64,000 nt of DNA from Alphaproteobacteria bacterium (GCA_017535105.1 JAFXUI010000002.1:109270-173269); one strand, 5' to 3'. Numbered from the stretch's first letter, positions 15,366 to 24,321 are shown. Program-made: numbers and translations. The notes: generated by a model not told the origin, from the letters alone.

Positions 15366-16067
15366 ATGAAAATTATTGCGGGAAATTGGAAAATGAACGG
15401 CACGCGGTCGGGTTTAAGTGAAATGCAGACGGCTTTGGCGGGTGTAAATACGGAAAATCGGGTCATTTTGTGCGTTCCATTCACTTTTATTGATGGTACC
15501 ACCGGTCCGGCGGCCATCGGTGCCCAGGACGTATCCGAACACGACCACGGTGCCTTTACAGGCCAGGTTTCCGCGACAATGTTGGCGGAAGCCGGTGCAA
15601 AATATGTAATTGTGGGACACAGCGAACGCCGTATGTACAATGGCGATACAAATGAAATTGTTCGGCACAAGGCTGAAATGGCGCTTTCCGCTGGTATTAC
15701 CCCGATAATTTGCGTTGGTGAAACCGCCGAAGAGCGAGATGCGGGCAAAACGCTTGAAATTATCGAATCTGGGGTGCGGGAATCGGTACCAATGGGTAAT
15801 GGTGATGTAATTGTCGCGTACGAGCCACGTTGGGCGATTGGTGCGGGAATTACTCCGTCAAATGATGATATTGCCACAGCGCATAAAATGATTGCAGATA
15901 TTCTGGAATCAATGGGGCGGGGCGATACACCAATTTTATATGGTGCCAGTGTTAAGGGGGCAAATGCCGCCGAAATTATGTCAATTCCACACGTTGACGG
16001 GGTGTTGGTTGGTGGTGCATCCTTGAAATCTGACGATTTCATACCTATAATAACAGCAATCAAATAA
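15366..16067 (+). CDS. tpiA: Triosephosphate isomerase
   Basis: 233 residues. Interconverts dihydroxyacetone phosphate and glyceraldehyde 3-phosphate in glycolysis. The active-site residues are all visible: Asn and Lys in 'AGNWKMNG', His in 'VGHSERR', Glu in 'VAYEPRWAIG' and the phosphate loop 'GGASLKSDDF'. It is a little shorter than the usual ~250 residues, with no break. The ATG at 15366 follows AAAGGGAAA; the upstream in-frame ATG at 15336 is not supported by the family. Confidence 0.95.
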   Translation: MKIIAGNWKMNGTRSGLSEMQTALAGVNTENRVILCVPFTFIDGTTGPAAIGAQDVSEHDHGAFTGQVSATMLAEAGAKYVIVGHSERRMYNGDTNEIVRHKAEMALSAGITPIICVGETAEERDAGKTLEIIESGVRESVPMGNGDVIVAYEPRWAIGAGITPSNDDIATAHKMIADILESMGRGDTPILYGASVKGANAAEIMSIPHVDGVLVGGASLKSDDFIPIITAIK

Positions 16068-16125
16068 TAATAAGGTAATAAAAGGGGGTGAATCCGCCAC
16101 CCCCCACAAGATATGGACAAGTATT

Positions 16126-16647
16126 ATGGACGATAAAGAAGTACAAGTTGATTCAGTATCTTTGGAAGATGCAAATGTTGAAACACCAACCACAGAGCCA
16201 ACCAATGATGCGGTTGAAAAATCTGAAGTTGATGTGTTAAACGCACAAATCGCCGAATTGAACGACAAATATTTGCGTGTGGCGGCCGAACTGGAAAATA
16301 CACGTCGTCGTGCGGCAATTGACGCAGATGCTGCGGCACGTAATCGTGCGATGTCGGTTGCACGTCACTTTTTGCCAGTGATTGATGCGGTTAATGCCGC
16401 GCTGACACATAACCCAGATGATGAAGGCATTAAATCTATGGTGCGTGCAATCGCGGGTGCGTGTGGAAATATCGGTATGGTGAAAATTGAAAGTGTTGGT
16501 CAAAAATTAAATCCGCAATTTCATAACGCGGTTCAAGTTATCGAAGCGGCGGACGCAGAATCAAATACGATTATTGAAGAAATGCAGGCGGGATATATGT
16601 TTGGTGATACCGTCTTGCGTCCCGCAATGGTAGTTGTTGCGAAATAA
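16126..16647 (+). CDS. grpE: GrpE, nucleotide exchange factor of DnaK
   Basis: 173 residues. An acidic disordered N-terminus is followed by a long helix ('LNDKYLRVAAELENTRRRA') and a C-terminal beta domain ending 'GDTVLRPAMVVVAK', the GrpE signature. It releases ADP from DnaK. Neither dnaK nor hrcA is in the window. It lies 58 bp after tpiA; the gap contains a GGGGGTG...CACCCCCC hairpin. No clear heat-shock promoter was found. Confidence 0.93.
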   Translation: MDDKEVQVDSVSLEDANVETPTTEPTNDAVEKSEVDVLNAQIAELNDKYLRVAAELENTRRRAAIDADAAARNRAMSVARHFLPVIDAVNAALTHNPDDEGIKSMVRAIAGACGNIGMVKIESVGQKLNPQFHNAVQVIEAADAESNTIIEEMQAGYMFGDTVLRPAMVVVAK

Positions 16648-16659
16648 AAAAACAGATAA

Positions 16660-16692
16660 AAAAACACCGCCCAATCGGGCGGCGTTTTTTTA
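16660..16692. terminator. Terminator after grpE, shared with the convergent lipoprotein gene
   Basis: Stem CCGCCC / GGGCGG with loop AATC, A-rich before and T-rich after. The same CACCGCCCAATCGGGCGG core recurs at 28176 and 41438. Confidence 0.85.
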
Positions 16693-16695
16693 TTT

Positions 16696-16845
16696 TTATC
16701 TGCAACCTGTCATGTTACCAATGATTTTCGAAACAGAAATATCTTTGTGTAACAAGAAGTGATATTCACAGTTACCCTGGTGATATGAACCAGTGCATGC
16801 AGCCAATGTCATAACAGCAAACAATGCCAAGATTACTTTTTTCAT
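16696..16845 (-). CDS. Small lipoprotein
   Basis: 49 residues. A signal peptide 'MKKVILALFAVMTLAAC' ends in a lipobox (LAAC), leaving a ~33-residue mature part with one further Cys pair (NCEYHF, TGCR). It resembles other tiny entericidin-like or unknown lipoproteins, with no motif to give a function. The start codon has a GGAGACACC ribosome site, and a promoter (TTGCCA, 16 bp, TATAAT) lies at 16879-16906 on the minus strand. Confidence 0.7.
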   Translation of the reverse strand: MKKVILALFAVMTLAACTGSYHQGNCEYHFLLHKDISVSKIIGNMTGCR

Positions 16846-16878
16846 GGTGTCTCCTTTCTGTTGAAAAAGTACAAGTCG

Positions 16879-16906
16879 ATTATAAAAGAATAGAATCATT
16901 TGGCAA
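16879..16906 (-). promoter_or_regulatory. Promoter of the small lipoprotein gene
   Basis: Minus strand TTGCCA (16901-16906), 16-bp spacer, TATAAT (16879-16884), about 35 nt before the lipoprotein start codon. It overlaps the intergenic space next to yraN. Confidence 0.6.
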
Positions 16907-16913
16907 GTAATTT

Positions 16914-17255
16914 TTACATTGCCCCGCGTGCCCAATATATGCGCAGTCCACACACCATTATCACATCAAAACGTGCGTCACCCGTCCACGCGTTTTTCGC
17001 AATAAAACCTTCGGCGGCACGGCGCAGGCGAACGGCCTGTGCGGGGGTAATTGCGTCCCACGCGGTTTTAACATCGGGACGGCGTTTAACTTCTATAAAA
17101 ACCATTAAATTTTTTCGGCGCGCAATAATATCAATTTCGGCACGACCTGTATTACGCCCAGTGATATACCGTGATTTCACAATATGAAAACCATGAAAAC
17201 GCAAATACATGCGTGCCAAAAACTCTGCGAATAATCCAGATTTATAACTGTTCAT
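16914..17255 (-). CDS. yraN: YraN family (UPF0102) endonuclease-like protein
   Basis: 113 residues. The motif series 'GLFAEFLARMYLRFHGFHI', 'RAEIDIIARR' and 'LMVFIEVKRR' is that of the YraN family, whose D...ExK residues look like a PD-(D/E)XK nuclease core. Its role in the cell is poorly known; links to DNA repair and natural transformation have been proposed for the family. It is the last gene of a minus-strand group starting at 19559. Confidence 0.85.
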   Translation of the reverse strand: MNSYKSGLFAEFLARMYLRFHGFHIVKSRYITGRNTGRAEIDIIARRKNLMVFIEVKRRPDVKTAWDAITPAQAVRLRRAAEGFIAKNAWTGDARFDVIMVCGLRIYWARGAM

Positions 17256-17261
17256 ATCAAA

Positions 17262-18041
17262 TTAAAACGCGTACGGTTTTGCGGGGAAATTCACGCGCGC
17301 ATCGGTCACGTTTTGTGCCGAATCGGCCGCATAACGTCCGTTATCAATCAATTCCAATGCACCATAATATGCCTTCATCATCGGGTCATAAGCATTGTTT
17401 GACGAAAGCCATTTATCCGATCCAGAATTTGGTGTGCCATATTTATCCAACACACCCGCCCAGAACGACAAAATCTTTTTCTGGCGTTGGTCCTCGAACT
17501 TTTCATTATCGCCATCGACATCGTCAACATCGTTATTATATTCAACGCGCCAAACAACATTGTTGGTGGTGTTGCTTGTAAAATACACATCGATTGTTTC
17601 GCCCGTCAATTCACGAACCAAGTGATATTCAGATGCATACATCAAACCACGATTTTTTGCCAATGTACGAATACACTGTTCCAATTGGTCGGGAACGAAA
17701 ATACCCTGTTGCGTACATTCATAGTCCAGATTATATCGCCAATCTGGTGAAATAGTGTAAACAACCGCATTGTTTTGACGTGGCGCATACAAACCACCAT
17801 CGGCAAAAATCGTCATAACATCATCAAATGTCATTCCCAACATAATGCCCGCAATATCAAAGTTGGATACGTTTGCCGGCATTGCACCCGGATTTAATGA
17901 AATTGCATCGGTCGTTATGTCGGCATCTTCACTTTCTTCGATTGCAAAGTTATCAAAATCAAAATCATCATCAATGGCGGCAAAAGCATTTGCGCCAAAC
18001 GCACAGATTGCCAACAATAAAAAACCAAACCGTTTAATCAT
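17262..18041 (-). CDS. Secreted protein of unknown function in a VirB8-like operon
   Basis: 259 residues with an N-terminal signal peptide ('FLLLAICAFGANAFA', cleavage after about residue 21) and an acidic stretch after it. The region 'FDIAGIMLGMTFDDVMTIF' is of a kind seen in several periplasmic proteins, and two Cys ('YECTQQG', 'EQCIRTL') may form a disulfide. It overlaps the gene at 18034 by 8 nt, so it is translationally coupled to it. I do not recognise the family. Confidence 0.6.
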   Translation of the reverse strand: MIKRFGFLLLAICAFGANAFAAIDDDFDFDNFAIEESEDADITTDAISLNPGAMPANVSNFDIAGIMLGMTFDDVMTIFADGGLYAPRQNNAVVYTISPDWRYNLDYECTQQGIFVPDQLEQCIRTLAKNRGLMYASEYHLVRELTGETIDVYFTSNTTNNVVWRVEYNNDVDDVDGDNEKFEDQRQKKILSFWAGVLDKYGTPNSGSDKWLSSNNAYDPMMKAYYGALELIDNGRYAADSAQNVTDARVNFPAKPYAF

Positions 18042-18699
18042 TTGTTACTTGTTCCAAATTACGCACACCAAACCGGAATATTGTTGCCGGATCACGTCCA
18101 GGTTCAAACCTATTATAATCATGTTTAAGATAATTGCCAACATCAAATTTATCGGTTATGCCGGGTGCAAAAAACACATCCAAAAGCAATGTGCCATGCG
18201 TGACAATCGGGTTGGTGTCCATATCGTTTGGTGTTTCCCATGTGTATAAAACATATGGCACAATCCAAAAATCGCTGTCGGCGGGTTTATAAATTTCACC
18301 GTCGATTTCAACCATGCGCATCATTTTTTTGTCGGTTAGTGCCTGAATCTCAATCGCTTCGGAATCCAGCCAATCGTTAAATACCGCCGGTGTGGACATC
18401 CATGCCAATGTAGATGCGCGGGTCATACGACGCGCAATGTTTTCAATGTCTGGAATTGCATAAAAATATTCAGTCACATATTTTTTAATAAGCATTTCGC
18501 GCATTGCGGTCTCGCCCAGTTCCGCCGGCGTCACCGGTGCACCCGGCCGCATTTCAGATAAACGATTTGTTTGAAAGAAATATGTATCAACCGAACTTTT
18601 CTTTGCCGAATCGTAAATCGCAGACGCCAAAAACAACATCGCAATCGTCAGTGCGATTAAAACCAGACTTGCTAAAAATGTTATCAGTTTCCGTATCAT
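18034..18699 (-). CDS. VirB8-like inner-membrane protein (second copy type)
   Basis: 221 residues: one N-terminal membrane helix (about residues 5-27), then a periplasmic domain of ~190 residues with alternating helices and strands, compatible with the NTF2-like fold of VirB8. Together with the neighbour at 18696, with which it shares a 4-nt start/stop overlap, it gives two related single-pass proteins in tandem. No ATPase or coupling protein of a type IV secretion system is in the window, so the assignment is structural in kind and moderate. Confidence 0.5.
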   Translation of the reverse strand: MIRKLITFLASLVLIALTIAMLFLASAIYDSAKKSSVDTYFFQTNRLSEMRPGAPVTPAELGETAMREMLIKKYVTEYFYAIPDIENIARRMTRASTLAWMSTPAVFNDWLDSEAIEIQALTDKKMMRMVEIDGEIYKPADSDFWIVPYVLYTWETPNDMDTNPIVTHGTLLLDVFFAPGITDKFDVGNYLKHDYNRFEPGRDPATIFRFGVRNLEQVTND

Positions 18700-19382
18700 T
18701 TCATTCGATATGCGTTAAAGTCTGCTATATAGTACCCCATCGTTTTTGGATATGACTTTTTGTTTTGCGCCACCTTGGCATAGGCCATAATGGACATATT
18801 TTCGTTGCCCGCGGTCACCGTCATTTGAACACGCCAAGTACCACCCGCGGCGATTATATTGTCAACCGGTGTAATGCGGATTGAATCGACAACCGGTGCC
18901 CAATCACCGCCGTCATCTGCGATTTTTTCATATGTTGGCAAAACTTGTTCTTGGAATCGTATGAATAAATTGTCGCTTGTTTCGCATTGTATTTTACATG
19001 GCGTACTGGCGTCCATCGTGTCACAGTCGGCGCGACTGCATGACGCGTCCCATAAATTTTCGTTTATATCATTGTCGGTTGATATCGTGAACCAGTCTTG
19101 AACAAAATTCCAAACCACAGATTGTTGTAATGCCTGTTCCGCGGTCATTTGAATTTCGGGACGTTCGCCACCGGGCGCAATTATTTGCCATTCATCATTT
19201 ATGCCACCGGTTGATAAAATATACGGGTCAACACGTACCGAACGAATTGTCCAAATTAAAAGCCCACATAAAAAAATGATAAGTAAAAACCCAGACATTA
19301 TTCCAATGCCCATAGCGCGGGAAACAGCAATGCTTTTTCCCGCCGCAAAAGTCGGTACATTAAAATCGTCTGGATAATTCAA
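18696..19382 (-). CDS. VirB8-like inner-membrane protein
   Basis: 228 residues. A short cytoplasmic N-terminus, a membrane helix at about residues 28-47 ('MSGFLLIIFLCGLLIWTI'), the 'RVDPYIL' linker typical of VirB8-like proteins, and an NTF2-like periplasmic domain. Cys residues cluster in the middle ('ASCSRADCDTMD', 'PCKIQC'), which is unusual for VirB8. First large gene of the envelope operon 19559-16914. Could be a scaffold of a type IV secretion-like or other envelope machine; partners are not seen here. Confidence 0.55.
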   Translation of the reverse strand: MNYPDDFNVPTFAAGKSIAVSRAMGIGIMSGFLLIIFLCGLLIWTIRSVRVDPYILSTGGINDEWQIIAPGGERPEIQMTAEQALQQSVVWNFVQDWFTISTDNDINENLWDASCSRADCDTMDASTPCKIQCETSDNLFIRFQEQVLPTYEKIADDGGDWAPVVDSIRITPVDNIIAAGGTWRVQMTVTAGNENMSIMAYAKVAQNKKSYPKTMGYYIADFNAYRMK

Positions 19383-19412
19383 TGTCGTCCCCCCGGCAAC
19401 ACCAATGCGTTA

Positions 19413-19559
19413 TTACGCCTGGAACACCATGATACAGGCGCACGGACTTAATTTCATTTCGTTGTTGTCATAGCCAACGCCAACAGGTTCGCGGTCATAT
19501 ACCTGACCACAGCCGGCCAACGCCAACGCGACAAACAGCCCCAAAATTGCTTTTTTCAT
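19413..19559 (-). CDS. Small lipoprotein preceding the VirB8-like genes
   Basis: 48 residues, too short for most gene callers. Signal 'MKKAILGLFVALALAGC' with a clear lipobox (LAGC), then a ~31-residue mature part with two Cys close to the end ('SPCAC'). In type IV secretion operons a VirB7-like lipoprotein precedes VirB8, so this may be its counterpart (inference). Ribosome site AAAGGAAT. Promoter at 19585-19614. Confidence 0.65.
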   Translation of the reverse strand: MKKAILGLFVALALAGCGQVYDREPVGVGYDNNEMKLSPCACIMVFQA

Positions 19560-19584
19560 AATTCCTTTCCCCCTTAATAATTCG

Positions 19585-19614
19585 ATTATAGAAAAATTAC
19601 GAATATCAGGTCAA
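19585..19614 (-). promoter_or_regulatory. Promoter of the lipoprotein/VirB8-like operon
   Basis: Minus strand TTGACC (19609-19614), 18-bp spacer, TATAAT (19585-19590), ~25 nt before the lipoprotein ATG. Confidence 0.65.
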
Positions 19615-19621
19615 CAGTATT

Positions 19622-21013
19622 TTATTGTTCGCCAATGTGTATTTCTTTATCTATTTTGATGTTTTTTACAAACATTTCGTCGTGTGATACAAGCAGTATT
19701 GCACCAGTATATTGGTTCAACGCGTCTTCCAGTATTGATATGCTTTTTATTTCCAAATTGTTTGTTGGTTCGTCCAAAATTAAAAGGTCGGGTTGGTTCA
19801 CGTTGCCCAGAATCGCCGCCAATGTTGCCTTTAATAATTCGCCACCAGATAAAGTGCCGACAATTTGTGTTGATGCATCGCCACGAAAACCAAAGTTTGC
19901 AGCAATCGCGTGCGCATCGTGTTTAAGACAACCCGATGTTTCCATTATGTTTTCTACAATAGTTTTATTTTTGTTCAATACAGATAAATCTTGATTGATA
20001 TATGCGATTTTACCAAATGTTTTAATTGTTCCAGTTTGCGCTTGTAATTCGCCACATATTATTTTTATCAATGTCGTTTTTCCAGAACCGTTTTTACCAG
20101 TTAAACGAATACGTGACTTGCCATACATTACAAAATCAAAATCATTAAAGATTTGTTTGTCGCCGTATGAAAAGGTTAGGGCAGATATGTTCACCAATTC
20201 TTTGCTGTAAAATGGCTTGTTCGGCATTGGTATTTTGATTGTGTCATTACGCATTTGTTCGGCCAGCGTTTGTTGCTCCAGCAACTGTTTATCCATCTTT
20301 TTCTGAATGATGGCACGCTTTTTTGCTTCGGTTTCTTGAGATTTACCCTTTAATGCGTTTGCCGCCATTCTGCTGCGTTTAGAATTATTCAGGTCTTTTT
20401 GTTGCTTTGATTCGTGATGTTGGCGTGTATTTTGCGCAATGTTGATTGTATCGTTTAATCGGGCAATAGATTTTTGAGTGTCAACATACTTGGAATAAAT
20501 ACTGTCTGCCTCTATTTGTTTTTGTGTTTGGTAAAAGTCATAGTTTCCGCCATAGACGCGAATTTGCCCATTGGAAAGTTCAATAATTTTATCAACGTGC
20601 TGTAATAATTCGCGGTCATGCGACACAACGACAATGCCGTTTGGATATGTTCGCATACGGTTGAAAAACAATCGTTTGGCATCCGCGTCCAGATTATTTG
20701 TCGGTTCATCCAGTAATAAAATGTCGGGTGCGCTATCAAATGCACGCATAAGCGCGAACATTTGCTGTTCGCCACCACTTTTAGAATCAGAAACATTGGT
20801 TTGATTCAGCATAAATACGGACGCGTTGCGGTTAATGTTGCCCGAATTTGGCAATATTTCCCCCGTCAGCAACCGTAAAAGAGTTGTTTTTCCACATCCA
20901 TTATCGCCAATAATTGCAACATGGTCGTTGTCGTTAAATGCGATTGACACACCATCCAACAAATTATTGTCGGAATACCCAAAATATACATTAGATAAAG
21001 AAATGAAAGCCAT
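19622..21013 (-). CDS. ABC-F family ATPase
   Basis: 463 residues with two nucleotide-binding domains and no membrane segments: Walker A 'GDNGCGKTT' and 'GKNGSGKTT', signatures 'SGGEQQ' and 'SGGELLK', Walker B 'ILLLDEPTNNLD' and 'LLILDEPTNNLE'. A charged linker of ~80 residues (Lys/Gln-rich) joins them. ABC-F proteins act on ribosomes, either in translation control or in antibiotic protection. The short overall length is more like accessory/resistance ABC-Fs than housekeeping EttA or Uup, but the class cannot be fixed by eye. Confidence 0.85.
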   Translation of the reverse strand: MAFISLSNVYFGYSDNNLLDGVSIAFNDNDHVAIIGDNGCGKTTLLRLLTGEILPNSGNINRNASVFMLNQTNVSDSKSGGEQQMFALMRAFDSAPDILLLDEPTNNLDADAKRLFFNRMRTYPNGIVVVSHDRELLQHVDKIIELSNGQIRVYGGNYDFYQTQKQIEADSIYSKYVDTQKSIARLNDTINIAQNTRQHHESKQQKDLNNSKRSRMAANALKGKSQETEAKKRAIIQKKMDKQLLEQQTLAEQMRNDTIKIPMPNKPFYSKELVNISALTFSYGDKQIFNDFDFVMYGKSRIRLTGKNGSGKTTLIKIICGELQAQTGTIKTFGKIAYINQDLSVLNKNKTIVENIMETSGCLKHDAHAIAANFGFRGDASTQIVGTLSGGELLKATLAAILGNVNQPDLLILDEPTNNLEIKSISILEDALNQYTGAILLVSHDEMFVKNIKIDKEIHIGEQ

Positions 21014-21168
21014 GATAAAACCCCGTTATATTGTAATGGACACAGCACATATTTCTATGTGCGATTTATAAGAAAATTACAATATTACATGCGCATCGGG
21101 TTCTATCCTTTGTTGGTGTTATATACGGTTATTATAGTATAGCGTTCCGAAAAATCAATACGAAAACA

Positions 21169-21195
21169 AAAAAGACACCAAACGGTGTCTTTTTC
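21169..21195. terminator. Terminator hairpin near tRNA-Leu
   Basis: Stem AAAGACACC / GGTGTCTTT with loop AAAC, A-tract and T-tract on either side, so it can act both ways. It ends the minus-strand tRNA-Leu transcript. Confidence 0.75.
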
Positions 21196-21202
21196 TTTAT
21201 CC

Positions 21203-21287
21203 TGGTGGCCCTGATCGGACTTGAACCGATACTCCTTGCGGAACTTGATTTTGAGTCAAGCGCGTCTACCAATTCCACCACAGGGCC
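21203..21287 (-). tRNA. tRNA-Leu (anticodon CAA)
   Basis: On the minus strand the acceptor GGCCCTG pairs with CAGGGCC, followed by A and an encoded CCA. The D arm, a long variable arm, and T arm 'GGTTCAAGTCC' are all present. The anticodon stem CTTGA/TCAAG encloses loop CTCAAAA, giving anticodon CAA. It lies just downstream of rpmB on the same strand. Confidence 0.93.
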
Positions 21288-21306
21288 AGAACCGTAAAAG
21301 GTGCGA

Positions 21307-21678
21307 TTATTTCGCCGCCTTTTTCGTTTCAACCTTTTTCACCAAACGGGCGCTGCGATTTGCCTTGTGCGCTGGCTTTTTTGCAGGCTTTTCAGCCGCA
21401 CCAGTTTTTTTCACAATTGCTTTCTTAATCGCCGCCATTTCTGGTGTTAAACGCGATACTGGCTTTGCCATAACATAGCCATCCAAGCCGCCATGCTTTG
21501 TCAAAGTGCGCAAACCCGCCGTTGACAAGCGCAACGAAAAGTCGCGGTTCAAAATATCGCTGTGAAACTTTAATTTTTGCAAATTTGGCAAAAATGTACG
21601 TTTCGTATGACGTTCAGAGTGGGACACATTCATCCCAACTTCTGTCTTTTTACCTGTTACATTACATACACGTGGCAT
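21307..21678 (-). CDS. rpmB: 50S ribosomal protein L28 with basic C-terminal extension
   Basis: 123 residues. The first ~80 follow the L28 pattern ('MPRVCNVTGKKTEVGMNVSHS', 'TKRTFLPNLQ', 'LRLSTAGLRTL'). The last ~35 residues are a Lys/Ala-rich tail ('AAEKPAKKPAHKANRS') that ordinary L28 lacks; alphaproteobacterial L28 is often somewhat extended. The tail is similar in composition to the H1-like protein at 2574. Divergent from clpB. Confidence 0.92.
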   Translation of the reverse strand: MPRVCNVTGKKTEVGMNVSHSERHTKRTFLPNLQKLKFHSDILNRDFSLRLSTAGLRTLTKHGGLDGYVMAKPVSRLTPEMAAIKKAIVKKTGAAEKPAKKPAHKANRSARLVKKVETKKAAK

Positions 21679-21785
21679 AACTTAAATCCTTTATAACTGC
21701 GCCCCAATTTATAACAAAAATTCAAGAAAGTCAAGAAATGTTTTTATTTTTGGGTGTTTTTATTCTGTGGCTTTGATTCCCATAT

Positions 21786-21813
21786 CTTGAAAGACCAAAA
21801 AATGAAACTATAT
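21786..21813 (+). promoter_or_regulatory. Heat-shock (RpoH-type) promoter of clpB
   Basis: CTTGAAA (21786-21792), 15 bp, then CTATAT (21808-21813), matching the alphaproteobacterial RpoH form (CTTG... with a C-T-A-T -10), ~33 nt before the clpB ATG. The downstream gene is a classic heat-shock gene. Confidence 0.6.
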
Positions 21814-21846
21814 AAAAGGATAACAAAACAAATGGGGGCATAAGTT

Positions 21847-23904
21847 ATGAATCCAGAAGAAATGAGTGAGACACCGCAACAGGCGATTGAAAAATACACC
21901 ACCGATTTTACGAAATTGGCGGCTGATGGCAAATTGGACCCGGTTATCGGGCGTGATGAAGAAATCCGCAGAACTATCCAGGTTCTGTCGCGTCGTACCA
22001 AGAATAATCCGGTTTTAATTGGAAATCCGGGTGTTGGTAAGACCGCGATAGTGGAAGGCTTGGCGGAACGCATAATTTCGCGCGATATTCCGGAAAACCT
22101 GATGAACAAGAAATTATTGTCGCTGGACTTGGGTGCGATGATGGCGGGCGCAATGTTCCGCGGTCAGTTTGAAGGTCGCTTAAAGGCGATATTAAAGGCG
22201 GTCAAAGAAGCCAATGGCGAAATCATTTTGTTCATTGACGAATTGCACAATATGGTTGGCGCAGGCAAGGGTGAAGGTTCCATGGACGCGGGCAACTTGT
22301 TAAAACCAATGTTGGCGCGTGGTGAATTACACTGTTTGGGTGCGACGACATTGGACGAATATCGCCAATATATTGAAAAAGACCCAGCACTTGCGCGTCG
22401 TTTTCAACCGGTTTATATCGAAGAACCGTCCGTTGACGACACAATTTCTATTTTGCGTGGCTTGAAAGAGAAGTACGAGGGTCACCATGGTGTGCGTATT
22501 TCCGACAGCGCGCTTGTTTCGGCGGTAAAATTATCAAATCGTTATATTACCGACCGTTTCTTGCCGGATAAGGCGATTGATTTGATTGACGAAGCAGCGG
22601 CACGTGTGCGGATTGAGGTTTCGTCAAAACCAGATGCCTTGGACGAAGTCGACCACCGTTTGATGCAGTTGAAAATCGAACAACAGGCATTAAAGAAAGA
22701 AAAAGACGAAGATTCCAAAAAGCGCCTTGCGGAACTGGAAAAGCAAATTGCAACCGTTTCGGCGGAATCAGAAAAAATGACGGCGGAATGGAAAGCCGAA
22801 CAGGAAAAAATGCATGGGCTTTCGGATGCTATGGCGGCACTGGACGCGGCCAAGGCAGAGGTTGCGTCGGCAATGCGTGCTGGTGACTATGAAAAAGCAT
22901 CGGCTTTGCAATATGGCAAGATTCCAGAACTGGAAGAAAAAATAAAGACAATGAACGCGGAATCGAAAGAATATAAAACGGTTCTGCCGGAACATATTGC
23001 GGCGGTGGTCAGTAAATGGACCGGTGTTCCAGCCGAACGTTTGACCATCGAAGAACAATCGAAACTGTTGAATATCGAAGACGAATTGCGCAAACGTGTT
23101 GTGGGCCAAGATAACGCGCTGTCCATTGTTGCACGTGCAATTCGCCGTAGTCGCGCGGGCTTGTCTGATCCACATCGTCCAATGGGTTCGTTTATGTTCC
23201 TGGGACCGACCGGTGTTGGTAAAACCGAAGTTGCGAAAGCATTGGCAGAATATCTGTTTAATGACGATACCGCGATGACGCGTATTGATATGAGCGAATT
23301 TATGGAACCACATTCTGTTGCGCGTTTAATCGGTGCACCTCCGGGATATGTCGGCTATGACGCGGGTGGTGTTTTGACCGAAAGTGTTCGCCGCCGTCCG
23401 TACCAGGTGTTGCTGTTCGATGAAATTGAAAAGGCGCACCCGGACGTATTCAATGTGTTTTTACAAGTCTTGGACGATGGCAGACTTACCGATGGCCAAG
23501 GGCACGTTGTGAACTTTACAAACACGATTATCATAATGACAAGTAATTTGCCAGATATGGACGCGGTGCGTAAACACTTCCGCCCAGAATTTATAAATCG
23601 TGTTGATGAAATTGTGTTCTTTAATGCACTTGGGCGTGACGTTATGGCAAACATCGTTAAAATCCAGATTCGCAATTTGGAAAAAAGGTTGGCCGAACGT
23701 CGTATATCGTTGGACGTCAGCGATAACGCAATTAAGTGGTTGGCGGAAAACGGATATGATTCTGTGTTCGGTGCGCGACCGTTAAAGCGCCTTATTATGT
23801 CGGCGGTCGAAGATAAAATTGCTGATTTGATTTTGTCGGGGGCGGTAACGGACGGAGGCACCGTTGTTGTCGATACCCATGGCAAAGAATTGACGGTTAA
23901 ATAA
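21847..23904 (+). CDS. clpB: ClpB disaggregase lacking the N-terminal substrate domain
   Basis: 685 residues against ~860 for full ClpB. It starts directly in the pre-ATPase linker ('[21 protein letters not shown]'), with no Clp-N domain. Both AAA+ domains are complete: Walker A 'GNPGVGKTA' and 'GPTGVGKTE', Walker B '[10 protein letters not shown]' and 'VLLFDEIEK'. The middle coiled-coil domain that docks DnaK is present ('[15 protein letters not shown]'). No Clp-N coding sequence exists upstream, so this is a real short form like the internal-start isoform of E. coli ClpB. It should resolubilise aggregates together with DnaK/GrpE. Confidence 0.92.
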   Translation: MNPEEMSETPQQAIEKYTTDFTKLAADGKLDPVIGRDEEIRRTIQVLSRRTKNNPVLIGNPGVGKTAIVEGLAERIISRDIPENLMNKKLLSLDLGAMMAGAMFRGQFEGRLKAILKAVKEANGEIILFIDELHNMVGAGKGEGSMDAGNLLKPMLARGELHCLGATTLDEYRQYIEKDPALARRFQPVYIEEPSVDDTISILRGLKEKYEGHHGVRISDSALVSAVKLSNRYITDRFLPDKAIDLIDEAAARVRIEVSSKPDALDEVDHRLMQLKIEQQALKKEKDEDSKKRLAELEKQIATVSAESEKMTAEWKAEQEKMHGLSDAMAALDAAKAEVASAMRAGDYEKASALQYGKIPELEEKIKTMNAESKEYKTVLPEHIAAVVSKWTGVPAERLTIEEQSKLLNIEDELRKRVVGQDNALSIVARAIRRSRAGLSDPHRPMGSFMFLGPTGVGKTEVAKALAEYLFNDDTAMTRIDMSEFMEPHSVARLIGAPPGYVGYDAGGVLTESVRRRPYQVLLFDEIEKAHPDVFNVFLQVLDDGRLTDGQGHVVNFTNTIIIMTSNLPDMDAVRKHFRPEFINRVDEIVFFNALGRDVMANIVKIQIRNLEKRLAERRISLDVSDNAIKWLAENGYDSVFGARPLKRLIMSAVEDKIADLILSGAVTDGGTVVVDTHGKELTVK

Positions 23905-23908
23905 AAAG

Positions 23909-23932
23909 CGGGGCAAACGCCCCGTTTTTTTT
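23909..23932 (+). terminator. Terminator after clpB
   Basis: Stem CGGGGC / GCCCCG with loop AAAC, followed by eight T. The T-tract overlaps the end of the convergent ACP gene. Confidence 0.85.
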
Positions 23933-24305
23933 ATCTTGTTTTGGTTTGCAACGATTGTACACCAGCCAAGTGATTGTATTGCGTGTTAATAAGCATTTCT
24001 TCGTATTGTGTTAAACGTTTGTCTTTTGTTAATTGACGTGCACACGCATTCAAGATGTTGATAATCGGTAGGTTGATCAATGCAACTTCTATTGAATCTG
24101 GAAATCTTATTGCAAATTTGTTTTGCAATGTAACTAGCGCTTCAAGTGTGTCCAATGAATCCATACCGACTTGTGATGGTGTGGTGTTGTACAAATCAAG
24201 TGTTGATGGCCGAATGTCGTACACAGAAGCAAAAACATTTTCAAATGTTTTTGCAACTGACAACGGACTCCATTTTAGTTTTTTATATGATACACGACGC
24301 CGCAT
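23931..24305 (-). CDS. Extended acyl carrier protein 1
   Basis: 124 residues. The ACP core carries the phosphopantetheine attachment motif 'VGMDSLDTLEALV' (Ser near residue 52). It has a basic N-terminus (MRRRVSYKKLKW) and a C-terminal extension of ~30 residues not found in AcpP (~78). Together with the second ACP at 24322, msbA and an acyltransferase it forms one minus-strand group. A dedicated carrier for an unusual lipid A or other acyl chain is likely, as for AcpXL in rhizobia (inference). Confidence 0.7.
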   Translation of the reverse strand: MRRRVSYKKLKWSPLSVAKTFENVFASVYDIRPSTLDLYNTTPSQVGMDSLDTLEALVTLQNKFAIRFPDSIEVALINLPIINILNACARQLTKDKRLTQYEEMLINTQYNHLAGVQSLQTKTR

Positions 24306-24321
24306 TTTTACACCTTAACCT

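Noticed and set aside
16914-19559. Complete type IV secretion system
   Set aside because: Only VirB8-like proteins and a lipoprotein are present; no ATPase, coupling protein or pore genes.
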